Below are positions 27,438 through 35,567 of a DNA stretch of 64,000 nucleotides, piece after piece. Source of the stretch: G963665495 sp963677785 (lineage in GTDB: Bacteria > Desulfobacterota > Desulfovibrionia > Desulfovibrionales > Desulfovibrionaceae); the NCBI GenBank assembly GCA_963677785.2, contig CAXXDH010000002.1, positions 744,001-808,000 of the forward strand. The letters are read 5' to 3'. The notes beneath the pieces are model-generated. The model had not been told where the DNA came from. It saw only the letters and a list, made by a program, of their open reading frames with translations, and made no database searches. Within the stretch, counting starts at the first letter, position 1, and every line of letters starts with the position of its first letter. The position numbers were made by a program, and so were the translations under genes.

Positions 27438-28703
27438 TTACGCCAGTAATCCGGCCTTATAGCCGGTAGCGATCGCCACTCCGTTGCCGGATAATTCTGC
27501 GAAGGGAGCATAATGGGCAAGCGATCTGCCCACGATATGCACATTTTCCAGGAGCACTTCTCCAGTACGGTCTACCGGATGCAACTGTTCATCCACATTC
27601 AGGCCGAACAGATCTATGGGATGTTGTCCGTGCAGCATGGATTCGCTGTTGAACCAGTCGGCGTACGCGGTATTCTGGTCAACCGGCAGCCCGAAAACGC
27701 TTTCTTTCAAGATTTTGGCCGTATCCGTTTCAATGCCTCCTCCAAGTATCCCGCCTGTGCCGAGAATAAACGTATCTCCATAAAGGGCGCGGCTTCTTCC
27801 AGGAGTCTGTACTTCCAGCGAGACACATTGTTTTCCGCTGACGGTGCCGACATGCGCGGGATAACCGAATAGGGTGGTTACACCGGAAGTTTTCAATTGT
27901 TTCAGCATGATATTATGCAACCTGATTCCAGGGACGGACGGTGGCATAGTCGGAATCTCAAAAAGTTCGCAGCCTAAAGACTGTTGGAGCGCATCTAGTA
28001 CCTCACGCCATCTGGTAACTCCCAGTACCGCCGGCACGCCGATACGTGAACAATCATTTTTGCTTGCTTTGACTTTGGATGCGAAATGCGAACGGAAATC
28101 GGTTTGTTCCATGGACGACGCGATATCGTAAGCCGTTACGACACGCGTATGGTTGAACTCCATGTCTATTTCAGTGGAACTGTAACGCGCGGCCGATGTC
28201 GGGTCGTTGGTATTATTCAATTTGTCGGCAACATATGTGGAGCAGAAATCTCTGAATCCCTTGAATCCCACTATAAGAGCACTGTCCTTTCTCTCTCTAT
28301 CCCCGGCGGTCATGGTCTCCGGGATCAGAAAGGTCGTTTTCAGCGTTCCGCTCGAACTGGGAATCAGGTAATTCGCACTTCCTGAAGTGGTCTTTTTCTT
28401 GAGATACGGATAATGAGAGCGATTACATATGCCGCAGAAGAAATCCAGACCGTCCGTCAAAGCGGCAAGGCCTGCTTTTGCGTACGGATGCTCAGTTTTG
28501 GTTGCCACAAAATCATGGAGATACGCCAAAGGGTCCTGTACGGGATTCGTTGTCTTTCCAAAAACATCGATACATCCGGTGGAAATCCCGATGCTTCCCA
28601 GGCCGCTTGCGACGAGCAGTACGCTCTTTCCCCGGTCAGCAGCCTTGGACGCGGCGATAAAGCCTGCGAGCCCGGCACCAATTACAATGACATCATACTT
28701 CAT
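27438..28703 (-). CDS. glpB: Anaerobic G3P dehydrogenase subunit B
   Basis: 421 residues. A dinucleotide-binding fold with GAGLAGFIAASKAADRGKSVLLV near the N terminus indicates FAD or FMN binding. Further family features are GIPAVLG-like VPAVLGVTRWREVL, IPTMPPSVPGIRLHNIM and VHIVGRSLAHYAPFAELSGNGVAIATGYKAG at the C terminus. GlpB is the second flavoprotein of the GlpABC complex, which oxidises glycerol-3-phosphate to dihydroxyacetone phosphate anaerobically. The start overlaps the glpA stop by 4 nt (ATGA). Confidence 0.93.
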   Translation of the reverse strand: MKYDVIVIGAGLAGFIAASKAADRGKSVLLVASGLGSIGISTGCIDVFGKTTNPVQDPLAYLHDFVATKTEHPYAKAGLAALTDGLDFFCGICNRSHYPYLKKKTTSGSANYLIPSSSGTLKTTFLIPETMTAGDRERKDSALIVGFKGFRDFCSTYVADKLNNTNDPTSAARYSSTEIDMEFNHTRVVTAYDIASSMEQTDFRSHFASKVKASKNDCSRIGVPAVLGVTRWREVLDALQQSLGCELFEIPTMPPSVPGIRLHNIMLKQLKTSGVTTLFGYPAHVGTVSGKQCVSLEVQTPGRSRALYGDTFILGTGGILGGGIETDTAKILKESVFGLPVDQNTAYADWFNSESMLHGQHPIDLFGLNVDEQLHPVDRTGEVLLENVHIVGRSLAHYAPFAELSGNGVAIATGYKAGLLA

Positions 28704-30316
28704 GACGCGTTACCTTCGCTATTGATGGCGAGACTTTGCGAATATATCGCACGTGACAGCATGAACTCCTGCAGTTGCTTTCCCCACAGTACGTGGCGGG
28801 AGCCCTGCCAGCGCTCCTTCAACAGATCATCAAGGAGGGCGTCACTGGTCTCATTGGGAAAATGGGATGTTCCATGAAGGCATACGGAGGCGCGGAATCC
28901 GCAAAAGCACCCCTGGCATGTGCCCATGCCGAGCCTGGTCCTTCTTCGTAGATCATTGAGATTTTGACAGGAATCATCCTCGGATACGACTTCCAGTTCC
29001 GCCTTGGTCACCAGTTCGCAATCGCAGATGATTTCGCTGCTCGCAGGGTTCTCCCAACGTTTTTCTATCTCTGCATAGGTATACTGTTGCCGTTCGGATG
29101 TTTTTTGGCTGATTGCCCCATGAGACGGTGAGGCGCCGATAGCATGCGTACGCGGACTGTCTGCCTGAAGTGAGACTTCTTGGGTTTGGCAGTCACGGCT
29201 AATGCCCAGTTTCTTACAGGCCAGATCAACCGCTTTTTCAGCCATTACCCTGTAGGAGGTCAATTTGCCGCCAAACACGGACAGAATCCCCTGAATATGG
29301 TCCACTTCTTCATGGTCCAAAACGTGGAAGTTTCTGCTGACCTGTCTTCCCTGGTTTGCATCTCCTTTTGAGCCGCCCGCGTACAAGGGGCGGACACCAC
29401 AGAAAGCACGCAACACCCGGGCTGATTTCAGAGACGGAACCATTTCGCTGCCGATGGCGATAATTTTTTCAATTTCGTCCTGTCCGATGGACAGGCCTTC
29501 GGGAGAGTCGACATTGATGGAGGTAGTTCCCAGGAGCACCACGCTTCCCACGGGAACAAACACATCCGCATCAGAAGGAGGGCGCAGATAATTGAGGCAG
29601 TGGTTGACGAAACGGTGGTTATAGACAAGCAACGTCCCTTTGTTCAGCATTATCGGAATGTCGACTCCGAGATACTCGGCGATCTCCTTTACACCGCCTC
29701 CCGAGGCATTGATCACAAGGTCGCATCCGATGGTTTCCTCTTTGCCGGTTGCAATGTCCTCGACCTTTACGCCGACAACGGCCTCATCCTCAAAAAGGAA
29801 CCCTTTGACTTTCGTATAGGTTTTGAGTGCGGCGCCATTGAGTTGCGCGCACCTGGCAAGAGATTGGGCCAGACAGAACGGGTCGATTGACGCATCCGCT
29901 GTTTTGAAGGCCCTGCGCAAGTTGCGGGAGATGCGGGGTTCAATACGAAACACCTCTTCTTTGGAGAGTTCCCGAGCGGGCATGTCCAATTCGCGGCATG
30001 CCGCTATCCATTGCTCCGCATACGCGTCATTTTCAGGATTCAGCTGCAAAAATAAGCCGCCGGTATCTTCAACGCAGTGAGCAGCAATTCGTTTGATAAT
30101 ATGATTTTCTTCCACGCATTCTTGGGCCGAAATTTTGTCTTTAACTACATAACGGCCGCCGCTGTGCAGCAATCCATGACATCTACCGGTTGCCCCCGCA
30201 GCCAGATCATGCTTTTCAATCAATACTGCGTCCACGCCTCGCAGAGATAAATCCCACAGAATTCCAGTGCCGACACATCCTCCTCCTATGACTATAACTT
30301 TTGTCTGTTTGTCCAT
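28700..30316 (-). CDS. glpA: Anaerobic G3P dehydrogenase subunit A
   Basis: 538 residues. The FAD-binding motif GGGCVGTGILWDLSLRGVDAVLIEK is at residues ~11-36, followed by HDLAAGATGRCHGLLHSGGRYVVKD, and the C-terminal BFD-like [2Fe-2S] domain with CDCELV and CQGCFCGF Cys motifs. This is the catalytic subunit that converts sn-glycerol-3-phosphate to DHAP. GGAGG precedes the start at good spacing. It is separated from the RLP stop by 209 nt that include a strong hairpin. Confidence 0.96.
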   Translation of the reverse strand: MDKQTKVIVIGGGCVGTGILWDLSLRGVDAVLIEKHDLAAGATGRCHGLLHSGGRYVVKDKISAQECVEENHIIKRIAAHCVEDTGGLFLQLNPENDAYAEQWIAACRELDMPARELSKEEVFRIEPRISRNLRRAFKTADASIDPFCLAQSLARCAQLNGAALKTYTKVKGFLFEDEAVVGVKVEDIATGKEETIGCDLVINASGGGVKEIAEYLGVDIPIMLNKGTLLVYNHRFVNHCLNYLRPPSDADVFVPVGSVVLLGTTSINVDSPEGLSIGQDEIEKIIAIGSEMVPSLKSARVLRAFCGVRPLYAGGSKGDANQGRQVSRNFHVLDHEEVDHIQGILSVFGGKLTSYRVMAEKAVDLACKKLGISRDCQTQEVSLQADSPRTHAIGASPSHGAISQKTSERQQYTYAEIEKRWENPASSEIICDCELVTKAELEVVSEDDSCQNLNDLRRRTRLGMGTCQGCFCGFRASVCLHGTSHFPNETSDALLDDLLKERWQGSRHVLWGKQLQEFMLSRAIYSQSLAINSEGNAS

Positions 30317-30473
30317 TCAGAATGCCTCCGCTCTGCGGGGTTGAATGATTGAACGCAAACCGTAACCCGATGATCCTCCGGCAGTTCGCCTGCACGTGCT
30401 TCACTCTTTTGACGGCCGCCTTGACGAGGTATTGTTCTGTCGGAAGTACGACGCGCTCCAGAAGTTTGTATCC

Positions 30474-30509
30474 AGGATCCATGCGAGACAGCATTTTCGC
30501 ATGGATCCT
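30474..30509 (-). other. Intercistronic hairpin between RLP and glpA
   Basis: AGGATCCATGCGA (30474-30486) and its complement TCGCATGGATCCT (30497-30509) form a perfect 13-bp stem with a 10-nt loop. No T-run follows on the minus strand, so it is unlikely to stop transcription. It may be a processing or stability element that sets different levels of the RLP and glpABC parts of one mRNA. The remaining 200 nt of the gap show no supported gene. Confidence 0.6.
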
Positions 30510-30525
30510 GAGGAGTGATTATGGC

Positions 30526-31851
30526 CTAGATGGCGTAGTTTTTCTTCTGCGCGTTATCGTCAGTGACGACGCCGTATTTATCCAGCGCAGCCTTGAGCTC
30601 TTCATGCTGTTCGGCAACTTTCTCGAGGGATTCACCGTTCATCGTGGCTGTGATGGCCTGCCTGAAGGCCATGGCTCCCGCCTTGGGACCCATGGGGTGG
30701 GCATGGATTCCAGCGCCGACGCCCACCAGCATGTCGATGCCGCAATCATCAAGTAATTCCGGGAGCATGCCCTGAATCAATCCGCCGCCCAGGAACGGGA
30801 GTGCCGGTTTGATGTCGTAGAATTTGCTGGTGCAGGTCTGGACGGAGCGGATGTATTTTTCCTTGAGGTTGTCGAATTTGCCGTAAGGAGGCATCAACAG
30901 CATGGTGTCCGCGCCGGCAAGTCGCACGAGCTTGGTGAGCAGAGGCCAGGCAATGCCACTGTAGGGCGAAGAAGCGACGGCGCCCACGGAACAAACATGG
31001 GCCATGATGGGGACATTGATCTCAGGATTATCCGCCAGCATGCGCAAGCCGGAGATCCCCGTGCCGAAGACGTTCACCAACAGCATTTCGGCGCCGGCCT
31101 TGACGGCTTTGAGTGCATTGTCTGTCAGGTCGGCGACTTCACTGGTGACGTTCACCGAGTAAATGGTTTTTTCTTTTTTCTCGCTGTCGGCCTTCTTGAT
31201 TGCTTCCATATACAGCCTTACCCGGTCTTCAATTTTGGAGAAACACGGGTTGCTGATCAGTTCGTCATCCTTGATGATATCCACGCCGCCGGCTGCGGCT
31301 TCGTAGCATAATTTTGCTCCGACTTCGGGCGGAAATCCCGTGCAGGGCTTGATCATATTGTTAAGCAGGGGGCGGTCATGCACACCCAGGATATCCCGAA
31401 TGCCTTTGATGCCGAACTTGGGGCCTTTGAACTGTTTGACGAAAGAAGCCGGGAAGTCCAAGTCTACGAGTTTCAGGTAGGGCAAGCTTGAAATATTGCC
31501 GATAATCGTGCCCAACATCAGAGGAATATTGTCGTAGAAGTTCACCCAGGGGTAGGCGAGACGCAGGATGTAGTAGCGTTTGTCCGTATCTTTCGGAAGC
31601 GTGGCCTGCAGTTCGAAATCGGGAACCGCGTAAACTCCTACCACTTTGGCTGCATAATTGGAGCGGACGTCGTCGGTTTCTTCGGGCACGTCGTCCCAGC
31701 TTCCGGTCGTTTGCTCAACAGCAATGCTGCAAGCTTTGACAATGATGTCCTCTTTGGGGTCAGCACCGACCAAGTAAGTGGCGATAACATATTTTTCCAA
31801 ATCAATACCTTCGACCAAAGGACCCATCATAGGATCATAAAATCTATTCAT
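30526..31851 (-). CDS. RuBisCO-like protein (form IV type)
   Basis: 441 residues with the full RuBisCO large-subunit plan. The Mg-binding motif GGVDIIKDDE is kept: K194 (carbamylated Lys, spinach K201), D196 and E197. Also kept are K168 (spinach K175), H285 (H294) and the loop-6 Lys K325 (K334). By my alignment four residues needed for carboxylation are changed: C170 for K177, V286 for R295, L318 for H327 and G355 for S379. It should therefore do enolate-type chemistry (isomerase, enolase or decarboxylase-like) rather than fix CO2. It is first in the operon with glpABC and a HAD phosphatase. Two adjacent ATGs exist (31854, 31851); the second has the better spacing to AAGGAG. Confidence 0.93.
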   Translation of the reverse strand: MNRFYDPMMGPLVEGIDLEKYVIATYLVGADPKEDIIVKACSIAVEQTTGSWDDVPEETDDVRSNYAAKVVGVYAVPDFELQATLPKDTDKRYYILRLAYPWVNFYDNIPLMLGTIIGNISSLPYLKLVDLDFPASFVKQFKGPKFGIKGIRDILGVHDRPLLNNMIKPCTGFPPEVGAKLCYEAAAGGVDIIKDDELISNPCFSKIEDRVRLYMEAIKKADSEKKEKTIYSVNVTSEVADLTDNALKAVKAGAEMLLVNVFGTGISGLRMLADNPEINVPIMAHVCSVGAVASSPYSGIAWPLLTKLVRLAGADTMLLMPPYGKFDNLKEKYIRSVQTCTSKFYDIKPALPFLGGGLIQGMLPELLDDCGIDMLVGVGAGIHAHPMGPKAGAMAFRQAITATMNGESLEKVAEQHEELKAALDKYGVVTDDNAQKKNYAI

Positions 31852-31969
31852 CATATTTCTCCTTGGTGTGGCATCCTTATCTGGACGCACTACACGTGAT
31901 TTGTTAAAGGCATTAACGCAATTTTTAAACGAGATGAAACGTTAAGCCTGTACCACTATAGATTGACAT

Positions 31970-32050
31970 AAAAAAACCCGTATTATTTTTACAAATCACT
32001 AAGTGATCTGCAAAAGCAATACGGGAATTCTTTTCTCTTAGCCCGATATG
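31970..32050 (-). promoter_or_regulatory. Leader terminator/antiterminator upstream of the RLP operon
   Basis: Read on the minus strand, CCCGTATT (32018-32025) pairs with AATACGGG (31977-31984) around an imperfect inner stem and is followed by seven T. Upstream, CGGG (32042-32045) can pair with the same CCCG, making a competing hairpin whose loop reads ctaagagaaaagaatt. The loop and the flanking CCATATC are conserved in the glpK leader. The terminator lies about 120 nt before the RLP start. GlpP-controlled antitermination is the likely role. Confidence 0.8.
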
Positions 32051-32100
32051 GAATTTGCATTTATCTAGCGTTGGACTCATTTCCTACGCCAATATTCAAA

Positions 32101-32129
32101 AGTATAATTCCGTTACAGGTTAAAGTCAA
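32101..32129 (-). promoter_or_regulatory. Sigma-70 promoter of the RLP operon
   Basis: On the minus strand TTGACT (32124-32129) and TATACT (32101-32106) are separated by 17 nt. Transcription would start near 32094, about 45 nt before the leader hairpins and about 240 nt before the RLP start. It shows that the RLP operon does not depend only on readthrough from glpK. Confidence 0.78.
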
Positions 32130-32178
32130 GCCAAATTGCCATAATACTTTCTTCCTACGTCGTTTCAAGCTTATTTTG

Positions 32179-32210
32179 GGGAGCAAGAATAGTCACCTTT
32201 TCCTGCTCCC
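32179..32210 (-). terminator. Hairpin after glpK
   Basis: On the minus strand gggagcaggaa pairs with ttcttgctccc (one G-U pair) around a 10-nt loop, 50 nt after the glpK stop. No T-run follows, so termination would be weak, or the structure protects the mRNA 3' end. Confidence 0.45.
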
Positions 32211-32260
32211 GCTTTCAGTAATTCGCAGCTTACAGTTCAGCGCAGTACTCCTTCCCTGAG

Positions 32261-33754
32261 TTACTGGCAGGCCCAGCTGCGGGATCTGTCAACAGCTTTT
32301 TGCCAACCCTCATAGAGCTCTTCCACTCTGTCCTGGGACATGCTCGGCTTGTAGACTTTGTCGATGGCCCACTGGCTGGCAATTTCTTCCTTGTCTTCCC
32401 AGAAGCCGACACCGAGGCCCGCGAGGTAGGCCGCGCCAAGAGCAGTCATTTCAGTGACCTTGGGCCGGACAATGGGGACGCCAAGAATATCGGCCTGGAA
32501 CTGGCACAGCAGGTTGTTTTCCACGGCACCGCCGTCAACCCGCAATTCCTTGAATTCAACGCCGCCTTTGCTCCGAACCACTTCGATGATGTCTTTGGTC
32601 TGGAAAGCCATGGATTCGATGGCCGCCCGGATGACATGTTTGTAGCTGGTGCCGCGGGTGATGCCGATCATCAGTCCGCGGGCGTACATGTCCCAATAGG
32701 GCGCGCAGAGGCCGGTAAACGCAGGGACCAGATAGACTCCGCCCGTATCTTCCACCTGGCTTGCAAAGTATTCCGTATCCGCGGACTGCTTGACGATCCC
32801 GAGACCGTCCCGCAACCATTGGATGGTGGCGCCGACGGTGAATACGACACCTTCGAGCGCGTATTCGACCTTGCCGTCCAATCCCCAACTGATGGTGGTG
32901 GTCAGCCCGTCTTTCAGCACAATCTCAGTTCCTGTGTTGACCAAAAACACTCCGGCGGTGCCGAAAGTGTTTTTGCCCAGTCCGGGCTGGAAGCAGGTCT
33001 GTCCGAACAGGGCCGCATGCTGGTCGCCGGCGTCGCCGGCAATGGGGATGCTTTCGCCGAAAATGGCAGGGTCGGTTTTGCCGAATTCGCCGCTCGAATT
33101 TTTCACCTCAGGCAGCATGTTGGAAGGGATCTCCAGTTTATCCAGAATCTCCTGGTCCCAGTGCAGTTCACGGATGTTGAACAACATGGTCCGTGCGGCA
33201 TTGGAGTAATCGGTGGCGTGGATTTTTCCGGCGCTTAATTTCCACATCAGCCAGGCATCGACATTGCCGAACAACAATTCGCCTTTTTCGGCCTGTTCAC
33301 GCGTACCGGGCACGTTCTCCAGAATCCACATGATTTTAGTGCCGGAAAAATAGGCATCAATTTCCAATCCGGTTTTGAATCTGATTGAATCGTGCAGGCC
33401 CGCGGCAATAAGCTTTTCCGTCTGTGGTGCGGACTGCCGGCTTCCCCATACAATGGCGTTATACACGGGTTTTCCGGTTTTTTTATTCCAGATTACGGCA
33501 GTTTCCCGCTGGTTGGTGATTCCGATGGATACAATGTCCGCGGGTGTGAGGCGGGCATGCGCCAAGGCCTTTTTGGCGGTGTTGAGCTGTGAATCCCAAA
33601 TTTCCATGGGATCGTGTTCGACCCAGCCCGGTTTTGGGAAAATTTGGGTGAATTCCTGGCTTACTTCGGAAACGATGTTGCCGGATCTGTCAAAAATGAT
33701 GGTTCTCGACCCCGTAGTACCCTGATCCATAGCCATGACAAATTTTTCTTTCAT
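32261..33754 (-). CDS. glpK: Glycerol kinase
   Basis: 497 residues, full length. It phosphorylates glycerol to sn-glycerol-3-phosphate with ATP. FGGY-kinase features: MAMDQGTTGSRTIIFD at the N terminus (phosphate loop), GITNQRETAVIWNKKTGKP, and in the C-terminal half LRVDGGAVENNLLCQFQADILG followed by VTEMTALGAAYLAGLGVGFW. It has its own promoter (34290-34317) and a ~530-nt leader that includes a terminator at 34161-34223. The remaining 400 nt of leader (33755-34160) hold no supported gene. GGGAGAAACTGGA precedes the start. No glycerol facilitator gene is in the window. Confidence 0.97.
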   Translation of the reverse strand: MKEKFVMAMDQGTTGSRTIIFDRSGNIVSEVSQEFTQIFPKPGWVEHDPMEIWDSQLNTAKKALAHARLTPADIVSIGITNQRETAVIWNKKTGKPVYNAIVWGSRQSAPQTEKLIAAGLHDSIRFKTGLEIDAYFSGTKIMWILENVPGTREQAEKGELLFGNVDAWLMWKLSAGKIHATDYSNAARTMLFNIRELHWDQEILDKLEIPSNMLPEVKNSSGEFGKTDPAIFGESIPIAGDAGDQHAALFGQTCFQPGLGKNTFGTAGVFLVNTGTEIVLKDGLTTTISWGLDGKVEYALEGVVFTVGATIQWLRDGLGIVKQSADTEYFASQVEDTGGVYLVPAFTGLCAPYWDMYARGLMIGITRGTSYKHVIRAAIESMAFQTKDIIEVVRSKGGVEFKELRVDGGAVENNLLCQFQADILGVPIVRPKVTEMTALGAAYLAGLGVGFWEDKEEIASQWAIDKVYKPSMSQDRVEELYEGWQKAVDRSRSWACQ

Positions 33755-34160
33755 TCCAGTTTCTCCCGTACGTTTGGTTTTAGCCAGAGAAAAACGAAAA
33801 ACAGGCCGGATTAGCTGCGATAAGACACTTTGCTTCTACAACTGGAGTATACATCTCCAACTTCTTGCGCAGAGTTGAGCACTCATGTTTCTTACACCAT
33901 ATCACAACACTGTATCCCTAGATTTATAGCTCTGTGTTGCAACTCTGCAAGTGTTATACTACTTGAAAACATTCTATAAAATTCCACATATCAGCAATAT
34001 TCCTGGTTCAATGCAGATATGCTTGACAATTTGTACCTTTCCTCCCATGCAAAGTATTCAACTTTGTAGCGGTTATATATTAAAAAATACTTTTTGGATG
34101 CATCAATATAACATTTTCTGTGATAGTAGGGCCCACGGTATTGCCAATTGTTTTAGGCCA

Positions 34161-34246
34161 TAAAAATAGCCCTGTATTATTCCGACAAACCAACAGATTG
34201 GCTTGTGAGAACAATACAGGGCTTCGTTTCTCTTTACCCAGATATG
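34161..34246 (-). promoter_or_regulatory. Leader terminator/antiterminator upstream of glpK
   Basis: On the minus strand AGCCCTGTATT (34213-34223) pairs with AATACAGGGCT (34168-34178), followed by ATTTTTA. Upstream GGG (34237-34239) can pair with the CCC of the terminator arm, around the loop taaagagaaacgaag. CCATATC stands just before it. Order, loop and arms match the RLP leader although the terminator inner loops differ, so the shared parts are under selection or recently duplicated. Confidence 0.8.
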
Positions 34247-34289
34247 GAAAGGAGTTGCCTGTCTTAATCAGGCTTCCCATTAATCGCCA

Positions 34290-34317
34290 ATTATAAAAAT
34301 TGACAATGGCGTCTCAA
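34290..34317 (-). promoter_or_regulatory. Sigma-70 promoter of glpK
   Basis: On the minus strand TTGAGA (34312-34317) and a perfect TATAAT (34290-34295) are separated by 16 nt. Transcription would start near 34283, directly before the leader element. Confidence 0.75.
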
Positions 34318-35567
34318 ATACGAATACATAAAAAAAATGAAAAATTTTTACCGCGTATTAATTGTCAGTATTGTACTAATGGTTCTGGATGTCAAGTATA
34401 ATTTTCTTTTGTTTTTAATGTTCAATTTGTCAATGGGTTATTTCTGAGTGTACAGCTAATGATGAAATACAAAAGTAAGGTTTTATACTAACAACACAGT
34501 GTTATGTCAGTAAAATTATTATTTCCCCTTATTTTGGAATGATTTTTTTTAGTGGCAAGAGTCATCTGAATTCATTTTTCTCAAATGGAGCTGGTTGATT
34601 GCCTTGGCGGACGAGTTTCTAATGTCCACTAATTGCTCAATTTTTTCCGTAGAAATGTATGGCGCGTGCGGTGGCGCTTGCAATTTCCGCATGACGGATT
34701 GCAATCTTGCTGTTGTCAAAAAAACATGCATTTGCAGGGCCGGATGTGCTCCTTGGTAAACACGATTTGTAACTGATGCGTGATAACATCTTGTGATGCT
34801 TTGCGGCATCGAATAGTTAACTCGTTATTTTTTTTACAGAATTCGTGATTTTCTTAATTTTTGTTTTATGTTGATGCACAGATGCATCGAATACATTGTT
34901 CATGGAGTTACTTAAGTCAGCACCACAGCTTTCTGATTTATTTATAACATCCAGTTTTTAATAAAGAAAATTCAACAACTCAATTTTTCTCGTATTCAAG
35001 CCGCTTCGGCATATTTCTTGATTTCATGCAATGTACGGACGTTGTTTTTCCGGCTGGAGGTTCAGGTCCCAGAGTGGGGAAAGCAGGTGCAGCATCTGTT
35101 GCATCGTGCTGAGAATATAGTTGTCAGTGCGTGGAATAACCGGTGCTGGACCAGGATTTCGGGTCCGGTTTTTTCGGTTTTTTGAAAAAGACCTTTTATG
35201 CGTATCCGGTGGTCAGCTGAGCGTAATTCAGAACATCGGATTTCATGTTCGGGGTGGTTGGCTGAGGGCGTATGCGTAAGGTTCGAGAAGTCGTTGTTCT
35301 TTGGCATGAAGAGAGCATTTTTCAGTTGCAGCTAGCCGGTATTTTTCAGGAAAGAGCGTTTGAGTCTTGTTTTCCCGCTGCTCGTTCTCTGATTCGTTTT
35401 TTATTACCTGGTGCGGAAAATACTTAACGGTCCGCTCCAGCGCGACTATCGCCGCTTGACCCCGTCTGCGGCGTGGTCGTTTTTATAACAGGGACCAACG
35501 AACTGTTAACTACTTCGTGTTCCCGGTACTATCTTCGTACGAACCAATAGCTTGAAGGAGTCTGCTG
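34318..35567. other. Long AT-rich gap between glpK promoter and mop
   Basis: 1.25 kb with no firmly supported gene. The left half is very AT-rich. A minus-strand frame at 34549-34809 is listed separately. A 51-codon plus-strand frame from ATG 35272 (MRKVREVVVLWHEE) has GAGGG in front of it but no known relatives. The mop promoter is expected within the last 150 nt; TTGACC at about 35456 is the best -35 but no well-spaced -10 was seen. Confidence 0.5.
34549..34809 (-). CDS. Possible short protein
   Basis: 86-codon frame. The C-terminal 60 residues are helix-prone and polar (KIEQLVDIRNSSAKAINQLHLRK), which looks more protein-like than most random frames in this AT-rich gap. There is no ribosome-binding site before the first ATG, and no family is recognised. 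It could be a gene fragment or chance. Confidence 0.25.
   Translation of the reverse strand: MPQSITRCYHASVTNRVYQGAHPALQMHVFLTTARLQSVMRKLQAPPHAPYISTEKIEQLVDIRNSSAKAINQLHLRKMNSDDSCH

Noticed and set aside
30526..31851. A true CO2-fixing RuBisCO
   Set aside because: The positions of K177, R295, H327 and S379 are replaced and no phosphoribulokinase or R15P isomerase gene is present.
34080..34280. 66-codon minus-strand frame across the glpK leader
   Set aside because: It runs through the terminator hairpin, which is better explained as a regulatory RNA.
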